The position numbers and the translations under genes were made by a program. A stretch of DNA of 10,210 bases, from the NCBI GenBank assembly GCA_017547315.1, contig JAFYQA010000104.1:1-10210 (forward strand). Reading direction: 5' to 3'. Under the pieces are notes generated by a model that searched no databases, was not told where the DNA came from, and saw nothing but the letters and a program-made list of their open reading frames with translations. The stretch's first letter is position 1. Every line of letters starts with the position of its first letter. Shown one piece after another: positions 1 through 7,331 of the stretch. Source of the stretch: Roseburia sp. Lineage in GTDB: Bacteria > Bacillota_A > Clostridia > Lachnospirales > Lachnospiraceae.

Positions 1-19
1 AGTGGAAGGAGTGCCTAAT

Positions 20-298
20 ATGCGTATAGATGCTTATAATCAGATTACTCAGATTTACAAAACAAACAAAACCGGTAAGGTGACAAGCGCATCGACTGTT
101 TCTAGTGCAAGAGACGAAGTGCAGATTTCATCCTTTGGCCGTGACTATCAAATCGCAAAACAGGCAGTGCAGGAAGCTTCCGATATCAGAACAGACAAAG
201 TAGCAGAATTGAAAGCAAAAGTAAATGCTGGTAACTATCATGTGGATAACGGAGATTTTGCAAGCAAATTATTAGCAAAATATAATGCATTAGTGTAA
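20..298 (+). CDS. flgM: Anti-sigma-28 factor FlgM
   Basis: A 92-residue protein matching FlgM, which binds and inhibits the flagellar sigma factor (FliA/SigD) and is secreted through the completed hook-basal body to release late gene expression. The middle has the family-type DEVQISSFGRDY segment (about residues 33-44). The C-terminal half reads R-T-D-K-V-A-E-L-K-A-K-V-N-A-G-N-Y-H-V-D followed by F-A-S-K-L-L, the typical FlgM sigma-binding helices. I chose ATG at 20 because AAGGAG (6-11) lies 8 nt upstream; an in-frame GTG at position 2 would sit before this ribosome site. Length is normal for Gram-positive FlgM. It is the first gene seen of a run continuing into flgN 14 nt later. The promoter is outside the window. 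Confidence 0.93.
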   Translation: MRIDAYNQITQIYKTNKTGKVTSASTVSSARDEVQISSFGRDYQIAKQAVQEASDIRTDKVAELKAKVNAGNYHVDNGDFASKLLAKYNALV

Positions 299-312
299 AG
301 TGAGGACGAACT

Positions 313-825
313 TTGGCTAGTTTAATGGAAGACCTTTTGGATGTCTTAGAAAAAGAAGAAAAACAGTATCAGGATTTGATTGAATTGGGCTTAGAGAAAA
401 AGCAGGCAGTCATTAAGGCGGATATTGCTGCTTTAGAGCGGATTACCGCAAAAGAAGGTGATGCAGCCAGTGTATTGCAGAATCTCGCGAAGCGTAGAAC
501 CAGAGTATTGGATGATATGGCGACAGTTTTGGGAAAAGAGCCCGGTGAGATGACCATTACGAAAATGATTGGTTATTTGGATGGACAACCGAAGGAACAG
601 GAGAAGTTGACAGAGATTAAGGAAAAATTGCTTGCAACAGGCAAGAGAATGAATACCATTAATCAGCAGAATGAAGTTCTTTTAAAACAAGCATTAGAGA
701 TGGTGGAGTTTGATTTGACGTTACTAAAAAGTATGCGTCAGGCTCCAGAGACAGCCAATTATAACAGGAGAGCCTATAATACAGGCGACCTGTTAGGTGG
801 GGGCGGATTTGACGCCAAACAGTAG
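313..825 (+). CDS. flgN: FlgN-type flagellar export chaperone
   Basis: A 170-residue, strongly helical, charged protein with no membrane segment or signal peptide. Its place between flgM and flgK, its length and its pattern (L-x-x-L-L-D-V-L-E-K-E-E near the N-terminus, repeated E/K heptad-like helices, then a Gly-rich LLGGGGF tail) fit FlgN, the cytosolic chaperone that carries FlgK and FlgL to the export gate. The start is a TTG at 313: GAGGA (302-306) is 6 nt upstream, while the next in-frame ATG (325) has no ribosome site at useful distance. With the ATG the protein would be 166 aa. FlgN proteins diverge strongly in sequence, so much of the call rests on position. It lies 14 nt after flgM and 30 nt before flgK. 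Confidence 0.85.
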   Translation: MASLMEDLLDVLEKEEKQYQDLIELGLEKKQAVIKADIAALERITAKEGDAASVLQNLAKRRTRVLDDMATVLGKEPGEMTITKMIGYLDGQPKEQEKLTEIKEKLLATGKRMNTINQQNEVLLKQALEMVEFDLTLLKSMRQAPETANYNRRAYNTGDLLGGGGFDAKQ

Positions 826-855
826 AGAATAGAACAGATACAGAGGAATTTTTAA

Positions 856-2619
856 ATGGGAAATGGAATGGGCAGTCTGTTTGTCGGCGCAGGCGGCTTA
901 CAGAGCGCACAGAATGCATTAAATACAACAGCAAATAACTTAGCGAACGTAAATACCAAAGGGTATGTACGTCAGCAGATTTTATATACAGACCGTAATT
1001 ACAATACATTTGATACCACTGCTTCGATTAGTCCGCAGCAGGTTGGTTTGGGTGTTAAAATCGGGGATGTTGTTCACGCGAGAGATATTTTCTTAGATAA
1101 ATCATACCGTGCAGAGTCCGGTCGTCAGGCGTTTTATGCAGCCAGCGGAGAAGCGATGAATGAAGTATATACCTTTTATCAGGAATTAGAGGGAGAAGCT
1201 TTTCAGGATGCGCTTCAAGAGTTATGGACATCTTTTCAGGAATTTTCAAAAGATCCGGGGGATTCCGTAAATCAGAATTTGGTAATTCAGAAAGCGGGAC
1301 TTTTAGTATCCAGATCATCGGCAATATATAAAGGACTTAATGATTATCAGAGAAATATTAATCAAAAGATTTCGAATGATATTGATCGTATCAATGAACT
1401 TGGACAGCGTATTTTCGAATTAAATAAAGAGATACATCTCGTAGAGTCAAGTAAAGTAGAGAGTGCCATGACGCTTCGTGATGAAAGAGATAATTGTCTG
1501 GATGAGTTGTCAAGTCTTGTGGATATTACATACAAAGAGAATCCGGAAGGTATGGTAACTGTTAATATTGAAGGAATGGAATTTGTGGATGAAGTCCATG
1601 TATATGAGATGGGCAAATTAGTAGAAGACATTACAGAGTTTGTCACACCATACTGGCCACATACTTCTACTCCATCTACCGATGAGTATGATGAAGTTTT
1701 TACTTATACAAATCCGATTTCATCAGAGCTTAATACAGATATTGGCGAGTTAAAGGCGTTAATTCTTGCTCGTGGTGACAGAGTTGCTAATTATAATGAC
1801 GTTTTAGGATTAAGTCAGAAGGAGTATAATACTTCAACAGCGGAACATATTGGTACAGGTATGTCTGTTATGTTACAGGCACAGGCACAGTTGGATCAGT
1901 TGTTCCATGGAATTGTTACAGCAATAAATGATGTACTTTGTCCAAATACAGAAGCTTCTAATGTAATTGATTTCCAGGGAGCAGACAAGGTTGTTATTAA
2001 AGATAAAAATGGTGTAGAACATACCATTAAAGCAGATGATTTGCTGTTAGATGCAGAGAATGCATCAGTAGGTATTGATGGTAAGCTGCCGCCGCAGGAA
2101 TTATTCAAACGTATCGGTACAGAACGTTATGAAACAATTGAAGCAGAGGATGGAAATGTATACTATAAATATGTTCCGGAAGATCCGGAGGAGACAGATA
2201 TGCAGTATACAATTCTTAGTGTGGAAGTGAATCATCAGTTGATTGAACAGGAAACAAATATTCCGCATTTGAAACAGGATGGTCAGGTGAATTACGCTTT
2301 GGGGGAACAACTGGCAATGTTGTGGGAGAACGAAGCTTTAACGCTTGATCCGAATGATAGAAATAATGTAACGTATATGGACTATTATTCGAACATGATC
2401 GGTGCATTTGGTACATTGGGTTCTGTATACGAATCTACAGCATATAGCTTAAATGATACAGTAACATCTATTTCGAATCAACGATCACAGGTTATTGGAG
2501 TTTCTTCGGATGAAGAACTTACAAAAATGATTAAATATCAGAATGCGTATAACGCATCCAGCCGTTTTATTAATGTAATAAATGAAATGGTGGAACATTT
2601 GATAACACAACTCGGTTAA
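856..2619 (+). CDS. flgK: Flagellar hook-associated protein FlgK, copy 1 (HAP1)
   Basis: A 587-residue junction protein that joins hook to filament. The N-terminus carries the rod/hook/HAP signature at residues 21-37 (ALNTTANNLANVNTKGY), which forms part of the D0 helix. The C-terminus has the paired signature YQNAYNASSRFINVINEM (from about residue 561). Between them are a coiled region (about 160-230) with L-R-D-E-R-D-N-C-L-D-E-L, typical of FlgK, and a variable middle expected to form surface domains. The start ATG at 856 follows AGAGG (842-846). A later ATG at 868 is possible, but the 856 start puts the signature at the same residue number as in the second copy. It is somewhat longer than the ~510-550 aa of well-known FlgK proteins and contains two cysteines. 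It is a substrate for the FlgN chaperone encoded upstream. Confidence 0.93.
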   Translation: MGNGMGSLFVGAGGLQSAQNALNTTANNLANVNTKGYVRQQILYTDRNYNTFDTTASISPQQVGLGVKIGDVVHARDIFLDKSYRAESGRQAFYAASGEAMNEVYTFYQELEGEAFQDALQELWTSFQEFSKDPGDSVNQNLVIQKAGLLVSRSSAIYKGLNDYQRNINQKISNDIDRINELGQRIFELNKEIHLVESSKVESAMTLRDERDNCLDELSSLVDITYKENPEGMVTVNIEGMEFVDEVHVYEMGKLVEDITEFVTPYWPHTSTPSTDEYDEVFTYTNPISSELNTDIGELKALILARGDRVANYNDVLGLSQKEYNTSTAEHIGTGMSVMLQAQAQLDQLFHGIVTAINDVLCPNTEASNVIDFQGADKVVIKDKNGVEHTIKADDLLLDAENASVGIDGKLPPQELFKRIGTERYETIEAEDGNVYYKYVPEDPEETDMQYTILSVEVNHQLIEQETNIPHLKQDGQVNYALGEQLAMLWENEALTLDPNDRNNVTYMDYYSNMIGAFGTLGSVYESTAYSLNDTVTSISNQRSQVIGVSSDEELTKMIKYQNAYNASSRFINVINEMVEHLITQLG

Positions 2620-2645
2620 TAGACTGATAGTAGGAGGGAAATGAT

Positions 2646-4475
2646 ATGCCATCACAGTTTTTTGGATTAAACATAGCATCATCAGGTTTAAGCGCATATC
2701 AGGCAGCATTAAATACAACAGCAAATAATATTTCAAATGTTAAGACAGTTGGCTATACCAGACAGGCGACGAATATGAGTTCATCTGCTGCACTTCGTAT
2801 TCATGCGACATATGGTAGTGCTGGTACCGGTGTACAGGTAGATTCTGTGAAGCAGGTACGTGATGAATATTATGATACGAAGTTTTGGGAAAATCAGAGT
2901 GCACTTGGTTTATATGAGACAAAATTAAGCTATAGTCTCCAGATTGAGAATTTCTTTATTGATGATGATAAGGCAAAAGGTTTTGCTACTATTTTAAATA
3001 ATATGTTTAATTCTATGGATACGTTAAAGAACTCACCTGGTGATGTGAACAACCGTCAGCAGTTTATTGCGCAGTCCAAGAATTTTACAACTTATTTTAA
3101 CAGTGTGGCCATTGGACTTGGACAGATTCAGGATAGTGTGAATGAAGAGATTAAATCTACAGTAGCGAATATTAATTCCATTGCAGAGAAGATTGCTATT
3201 TTAAATAAACAGATTAATGTAATTGAATTGCAGGGGGGATATGCGAATGAACTTCGTGACCAGAGAGCGGTTTTGGTAGATAATTTGTCTACGATTGTAC
3301 CGACTTCTGTAACAGAGGTTCCGGTATCCAATTCAAATTACCCGGATATGCAGTTGGGTTCTAATTATTATACGGTTAAGATTAATGGTCAGACTTTAGT
3401 AGATTCTTATGAATATAACGAACTTACCTGTATTGCCAGAGAAGTACCGGTAAATCAGTGTGATATGGAAGGATTGTATGATATCGTGTGGGCGAAGACG
3501 GGAAGTACATTCCATGCGGGTTCTGAATATTCTGCCGGTTCTTTAAAGGGTTTATTAGATGTAAGAGACGGTAATAATGCAGAAAATTTCTCGGGAAAAA
3601 TTACCGATATTTCAGCGAATACCATTACACTGACAGATAACCTTTCTATTAAAAAAATCGGCGCAATGAACATGCTAGATGAAGGCGTGATTACCATTGA
3701 TGGTGCAGATTATTTTTATGATGAATTTAGTTTTACAACAGATGAAGAAGGTAATGTGGTAAGCTATACATTCCACTTGGAAGAAGCACTTACAGCAGAT
3801 CAGCAGATTAAGTTAAATGGTAAGAAAGCACAAATTGGTGAGGCAGTGGACGCAAGAGGTGTTCCATATTATATGGCACAGATGAATGAGTTCCTCCGTT
3901 CATTTGCACAACAGTTTAATGACATTATGATAGGCAAAGATAATTTGTATGGAGAGGACGTAGATTTCTCTTTTATTACAGCAAAACATGTTGTGACGGG
4001 CAAAGATACTACTTTTGTGAATATTGAAGGTGGAAAAACCTATACGTCTTCCATGGATTGTTATTTTAAACTGACGTGCCGTAATGCGTCAATTGATAGT
4101 AAGTGTATGAAGGACCCATCCTTGATATCTACAACGGCGGATATCAAAGATGGTATAGATAAGGCAGAAGTTATTGAAGAATTGTTGAAGTTAAAGTCAG
4201 ATACAGTTATGTATCGTGGCGGTGGTGCAGATGATTTCTTGCAGTGTATGATAGCAGATATTTCGGTAGATACAGAGGAATCAAGAGTATTTGCAGCAAA
4301 TTATAAGAACGTAGCGACAGCGATTGATAATCAGCGACAGTCAATTTCTGGTGTAGATGAAGATGAAGAGGCATTGGATTTGGTTAAATTCCAGAATGCA
4401 TATAATCTTTCTTCAAAAATGGTTTCTGTTTTAACAGAGATTTATGACCGATTAATATTAGAGACCGGTGTATAG
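2646..4475 (+). CDS. flgK: Flagellar hook-associated protein FlgK, copy 2 (HAP1 paralogue)
   Basis: A second full-length FlgK of 609 residues, 26 nt after the first. It has the N-terminal signature at residues 21-37 (ALNTTANNISNVKTVGY), the internal N-E-L-R-D-Q-R-A-V-L-V-D-N-L-S motif after the long helix, and the C-terminal FQNAYNLSSKMVSVLTEIYDRL (from about residue 582). Outside these ends and the coiled region it is clearly diverged from copy 1, so this is not a recent duplication. The start ATG at 2646 has AGGAGG (2632-2637) 8 nt upstream. It carries six cysteines, three of them close together (residues 472, 478 and 487) in the variable domain, which is unusual for a secreted axial protein. 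Its stop codon forms part of the flgL ribosome site. It may share the junction with copy 1 or replace it under some conditions; the sequence does not decide this. Confidence 0.9.
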   Translation: MPSQFFGLNIASSGLSAYQAALNTTANNISNVKTVGYTRQATNMSSSAALRIHATYGSAGTGVQVDSVKQVRDEYYDTKFWENQSALGLYETKLSYSLQIENFFIDDDKAKGFATILNNMFNSMDTLKNSPGDVNNRQQFIAQSKNFTTYFNSVAIGLGQIQDSVNEEIKSTVANINSIAEKIAILNKQINVIELQGGYANELRDQRAVLVDNLSTIVPTSVTEVPVSNSNYPDMQLGSNYYTVKINGQTLVDSYEYNELTCIAREVPVNQCDMEGLYDIVWAKTGSTFHAGSEYSAGSLKGLLDVRDGNNAENFSGKITDISANTITLTDNLSIKKIGAMNMLDEGVITIDGADYFYDEFSFTTDEEGNVVSYTFHLEEALTADQQIKLNGKKAQIGEAVDARGVPYYMAQMNEFLRSFAQQFNDIMIGKDNLYGEDVDFSFITAKHVVTGKDTTFVNIEGGKTYTSSMDCYFKLTCRNASIDSKCMKDPSLISTTADIKDGIDKAEVIEELLKLKSDTVMYRGGGADDFLQCMIADISVDTEESRVFAANYKNVATAIDNQRQSISGVDEDEEALDLVKFQNAYNLSSKMVSVLTEIYDRLILETGV

Positions 4476-4479
4476 GAGG
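4473..4479 (+). promoter_or_regulatory. flgL ribosome binding site overlapping the flgK stop codon
   Basis: The TAG stop of the second flgK is the first three bases of TAGGAGG, a perfect Shine-Dalgarno sequence for flgL. Only 4 nt separate it from the flgL ATG. This suggests translational coupling between the two genes. The spacing is shorter than at the other genes here (6-8 nt), but the canonical FlgL start MRITNNM at 4484 leaves little doubt about the start. Confidence 0.7.
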
Positions 4480-4483
4480 TTTT

Positions 4484-6070
4484 ATGAGAATTACCAATAA
4501 TATGATGTTGAAGACTACAATGTCAAATATTTATGGAAATAAAGAGAACGTAAATACGTTGAATAATCAGATGTCTTCACAGAAAAAGATTTCCAGACCA
4601 TCTGAAGACCCGGTAGTTGCGATTCGTGCACTTCGTCTTCGTAGTAATTTAAGTGAAATTGACCAGTATTATGAAAAGAATATTCCGGATGCGGAAGCGT
4701 GGTTGGATGTAACAGAGACTGCATTGAAAAATATGGAAAGTATTCTTTCGGATGTGCGTACCCAGTGTACTTATGGTGCGACAGGAACATTGACAGCGGA
4801 TGACCGTGAGGCGATATTAAAAAGCTTGACACAGTTAAGAGAACAGTTATACGCAGAAGGCAATACGGATTATGCAGGACGTACTGTATTTACCGGATTC
4901 CGTACCAATTGTAACCTTACTTTTGAAAACGATGAGAAGAATACTTCTTATGATATTACACAGATGTTTAGTGAAGTAGATATTGAGAAAGAGCATCGTT
5001 ATTATAAGGGGAATGCAGAAGTTCCTACCGATGATAACATCACACAGGGTGATACACCGGGTGAATTGGAGCGTACAGAATGTGATCGTATTCGTTTCGC
5101 ATATAATAATCTGGATGTAGATAAGGATACAAATGAGATTAAGAATTTGAAGCTTCAGTATACGGATGGCACGGTTGTTGATGGAAAACTCGTATATAAT
5201 GATTTGACATCTATGACAACAATAAATGGTGATCCGGTAACTATAAATAAATATGCTACTGTTCAGGAATGGAAGGATGCAACCAATTTTGAGACAGGAA
5301 TGGCAGATAATGAGATTGTTGTGATTGCTGAAACCGGAGAGATGATTCTGGGTAAAGATGTGTCAACTACAATAGAAGCGAAGGATTATTCGTTGTCAGT
5401 ATCTTATAGTAAAACCGGATTTGTGAAAGGTGAACTTCGACCGGAATATTATTTTAACTGTAAAGATACATCTCCTCAGAATGAAGTGCCAATTGAATAT
5501 AAGAAGTTTGATGATGAGGGTAATGAGCTGACACAAGATATTAATTATATCGTTGCTCAGAATCAGACACTTACTATTAATACAAATGCAGCAGATGTAT
5601 TTAATGAGGATGCTGGACGTGATGTGGATGAGATGATTGATGCTATGAAGTATGCAATGGACGCGCATAATAAAGTGGATCGCATTAATGAGATGATGGG
5701 GCTGGAAGAATACGCCAGCGAAGAAGACCAGGCAAAACTTCAGAAGTGGAAAGATGCAGCACAAAAAGAAGCGGATTATGCAGATGATAATTTAAAGAAG
5801 TTGTATAATACGTATATTGGTAATTTTGATTCTTATTTGTCGAATGTTAATTTAGCACTTACGACAGTTGGTAGTAAGGGTGATCAGCTTGCATTGACAG
5901 AAAATCGTATGTCAAATCAGCAGTTGACTATTTCTGAGTTAAAGTCATCAAATGAAGACAGAGAACTTTCTGATATTATCATCGAATATACTTCTGCATA
6001 TACTGCATATCAGGGATGCTTGCAGGCAGCAGGCAAGATTAATCAGAATACATTATTGAATTATATCTAA
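4484..6070 (+). CDS. flgL: Flagellar hook-associated protein FlgL (HAP3), enlarged
   Basis: A 528-residue protein with FlgL ends: MRITNNMM at the start, then ISRPSEDPVVAIRALRLRS (about residues 36-54), D-A-E-A-W-L-D-V-T-E-T-A-L-K-N-M-E-S-I and GRTVFTGF (132-139). The C-terminal domain is flagellin-like, with N-R-M-S-N-Q-Q-L-T-I-S-E-L-K-S-S-N-E-D (from about 475) and ending NQNTLLNYI. FlgL forms the second ring of the hook-filament junction beneath the filament. Most FlgL proteins are near 300 aa. The extra ~230 residues lie roughly between 145 and 375, in the part expected to project from the surface, and look beta-rich and acidic. There are five cysteines. It is the last gene of the first block; a palindrome follows. 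Confidence 0.92.
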   Translation: MRITNNMMLKTTMSNIYGNKENVNTLNNQMSSQKKISRPSEDPVVAIRALRLRSNLSEIDQYYEKNIPDAEAWLDVTETALKNMESILSDVRTQCTYGATGTLTADDREAILKSLTQLREQLYAEGNTDYAGRTVFTGFRTNCNLTFENDEKNTSYDITQMFSEVDIEKEHRYYKGNAEVPTDDNITQGDTPGELERTECDRIRFAYNNLDVDKDTNEIKNLKLQYTDGTVVDGKLVYNDLTSMTTINGDPVTINKYATVQEWKDATNFETGMADNEIVVIAETGEMILGKDVSTTIEAKDYSLSVSYSKTGFVKGELRPEYYFNCKDTSPQNEVPIEYKKFDDEGNELTQDINYIVAQNQTLTINTNAADVFNEDAGRDVDEMIDAMKYAMDAHNKVDRINEMMGLEEYASEEDQAKLQKWKDAAQKEADYADDNLKKLYNTYIGNFDSYLSNVNLALTTVGSKGDQLALTENRMSNQQLTISELKSSNEDRELSDIIIEYTSAYTAYQGCLQAAGKINQNTLLNYI

Positions 6071-6072
6071 AC

Positions 6073-6100
6073 AATAAGGAAGGCATATGCCTTCCTTGTT
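6073..6100 (+). terminator. Palindrome between flgL and fliW: weak terminator or processing hairpin
   Basis: A self-complementary 28-nt block centred between 6086 and 6087 (core GGCATATGCC). It pairs along its full length with one G-U, though a real hairpin would keep a few central bases unpaired. It starts 3 nt after the flgL stop. What follows is TATATAAAAGG, not a run of T, so as an intrinsic terminator it would be leaky at best. It may instead protect or process the transcript between the structural genes and fliW-csrA, letting the two parts be expressed at different levels. Confidence 0.45.
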
Positions 6101-6111
6101 ATATAAAAGGA

Positions 6112-6141
6112 CCGTCGGAGACGGCTAGAAAACCAGGAGGA
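6112..6141 (+). promoter_or_regulatory. Possible CsrA-binding leader of fliW-csrA
   Basis: CCGTC (6112-6116), GGA (6117-6119) and GACGG (6120-6124) form a small hairpin with GGA in the loop, the feature CsrA prefers. About 20 nt downstream, two more overlapping GGA triplets (6136-6138 and 6139-6141) lie in the AGGAGG ribosome site of fliW. A GGA hairpin plus a GGA in the Shine-Dalgarno is the arrangement used where a CsrA dimer bridges two sites and blocks translation. The loop is shorter than the usual hexaloop, and GGA in a ribosome site is common by itself, so this is a hypothesis. Confidence 0.35.
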
Positions 6142-6147
6142 GAAACT

Positions 6148-6609
6148 ATGAGGGCAGAAACAAGATTGTTTGGGGTAATTGATATTCCGGATGAAAAAGT
6201 AATTGTTTTAGAGAATGGAATGATTGGATTCCCGGAGTTACAGCATTTTGCATTGATTTTTGATGCGGAAAAGGAGAATGGCGGTAAAATTAAATGGTTG
6301 CAGTCTATGGATGATCCGGCAACTGCATTTCCTGTAATGGATCCGACCATTATTAAGAAGGATTATGATCCGTCCATTAATGATGAAATCATTAAACCGT
6401 TAGGTAAATTGACGGGAGAAAATATTTTTGTGTTATCGACTGTTACAGTTCCGAAGGAACTTGAAAAAATGTCTATTAATTTGAAAGCACCAATTATTAT
6501 TAACTCGGAGACGAAGAAAGGTGCACAGATTATTGTAGAAGATGATTTGCCGGTGAAATATATGATTTATGACCTGCTTAAAAATCGAAAAGAGAAGGCA
6601 GGTGAATAG
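6148..6609 (+). CDS. fliW: Flagellar assembly factor FliW
   Basis: A 153-residue cytosolic protein matching FliW, which binds flagellin and, when free, binds CsrA and relieves its repression of flagellin mRNA. Family traits: T-R-L-F-G near the start, ENGMIGFPELQHF (about residues 27-39), W-L-Q-S-M-D-D-P-A-T-A-F-P-V (about 50-63), then V-L-S-T-V-T-V-P and N-L-K-A-P-I-I-I-N near the C-terminus. The ATG at 6148 follows AGGAGG (6135-6140). It is 2 nt from csrA, the usual pairing. In Bacillus a gene (yviE) commonly sits between flgL and fliW; here there is none. Confidence 0.96.
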   Translation: MRAETRLFGVIDIPDEKVIVLENGMIGFPELQHFALIFDAEKENGGKIKWLQSMDDPATAFPVMDPTIIKKDYDPSINDEIIKPLGKLTGENIFVLSTVTVPKELEKMSINLKAPIIINSETKKGAQIIVEDDLPVKYMIYDLLKNRKEKAGE

Positions 6610-6611
6610 GC

Positions 6612-6830
6612 ATGTTAGCATTAACCAGAAAAAAGGGAGAATCTCTTGTTGTAAATAACAATATAGAAATCACTGTTTTGGAAATTCGTGGAGACCAGAT
6701 TAAAATTGGTATTCAGGCACCGAAGGAAGTGCCTATTTATCGAAAGGAAGTATATTTGCAGATTCAGAAAGAAAATGAAGAAGCAATTGGTATTGACGGA
6801 TTAGAAGTACTGAACAATTTGTTAGACTAA
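6612..6830 (+). CDS. csrA: Carbon storage regulator CsrA
   Basis: A 72-residue RNA-binding translational repressor that works as a dimer and binds GGA in mRNA leaders, classically that of flagellin in Firmicutes. It shows MLALTRKKGES at the start, I-E-I-T-V-L and GDQIKIGIQAPKEVPIYRKEVY. The key RNA-contact residues L4 and R44 are present. Residue 43 is Tyr where Enterobacteria have His. It extends past the ~61 aa enterobacterial form: the tail (about 55-72) matches the C-terminal extension that FliW binds in Firmicutes, in line with FliW control. The ribosome site AGGTGA (6600-6605) lies inside the end of fliW, so the two are probably translationally coupled. Confidence 0.97.
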   Translation: MLALTRKKGESLVVNNNIEITVLEIRGDQIKIGIQAPKEVPIYRKEVYLQIQKENEEAIGIDGLEVLNNLLD

Positions 6831-6844
6831 GGATAGGATTGCGT

Positions 6845-7321
6845 ATGCCAGAAAATTATTTAATGATTATGATTCAGAGCCTGAAAAAGAAGATAGAGGT
6901 TCTTGATTGTATTATTGATGCAGATGAGAGACAAAAAATCGGTTTAGAGGACCCAAGTCTTGACCCAGATGATTTTGATAAAATTGTAGAAGAAAAAGCA
7001 AAATATATTGAGCATCTCGATCTGTTGGATCAGGGATTTGATAAGTTGTTTGAACGTGTCAAAGATCAATTGAATGATAATCGTGAACTCTATAAAGATG
7101 AGATTAAAGAGATGCAGACATTGATTACTACTGTGACAGAAAAGAGTAATAAGATTCAGGTGCAAGAAGCCAGAAACAAAGAGTTGATGACACAGAAGTT
7201 TGCAAAAGTGCATAAGCAGGCACGTGATGTGCGTGCAAGTCAGCAGGCTGTAAATCAGTACTATCAGAATATGAAGAAGCTGAATTATATTGATCCACAG
7301 TTTATGGATAATAAAAAATAG
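6845..7321 (+). CDS. Unrecognised helical protein, possible flagellar export chaperone
   Basis: A 158-residue soluble protein, almost wholly predicted helix, rich in K, E, D and Q, with no signal peptide, membrane segment or cysteine pair. I cannot name its family with confidence. Visible features: N-terminal ENYLMIMIQSLKKKIEVLD, a central E-E-K-A-K-Y-I-E-H-L-D-L-L-D segment, a coiled-coil-like stretch (about 60-120) and a C-terminal VNQYYQNMKKLNY. Size and layout resemble FlgN/FliT-like chaperones. Its position after csrA, where Clostridia often keep fliS and fliD, supports a flagellar role. It lacks FliS features. The start ATG at 6845 has TAGGA (6834-6838) 6 nt upstream; a TTG at 6839 is less likely. 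It lies 14 nt after csrA and 10 nt before a glycosyltransferase, so it is part of the same transcript. Confidence 0.7.
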   Translation: MPENYLMIMIQSLKKKIEVLDCIIDADERQKIGLEDPSLDPDDFDKIVEEKAKYIEHLDLLDQGFDKLFERVKDQLNDNRELYKDEIKEMQTLITTVTEKSNKIQVQEARNKELMTQKFAKVHKQARDVRASQQAVNQYYQNMKKLNYIDPQFMDNKK

Positions 7322-7331
7322 GAAGAGTAAA

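Noticed and set aside
1876..1890. Short tandem CAGGCA repeat in flgK copy 1
   Set aside because: Only about two units encoding Q-A-Q-A-Q; too short to suggest slippage or function.
856..4475. The two flgK genes as one gene broken by a frameshift
   Set aside because: Each copy has its own ribosome site, N-terminal signature and C-terminal helix, so both are complete.
5396..5764. Antisense open frame of 122 codons within flgL
   Set aside because: It reads as a low-complexity I/L/F/H/C-rich shadow of the sense gene, with no recognisable domain; the same holds for the other minus-strand frames.
7290..7331. TTG-initiated N-terminal extension of the first glycosyltransferase
   Set aside because: It overlaps the preceding gene and has no ribosome site; ATG at 7332 has AGGAAG at good spacing.
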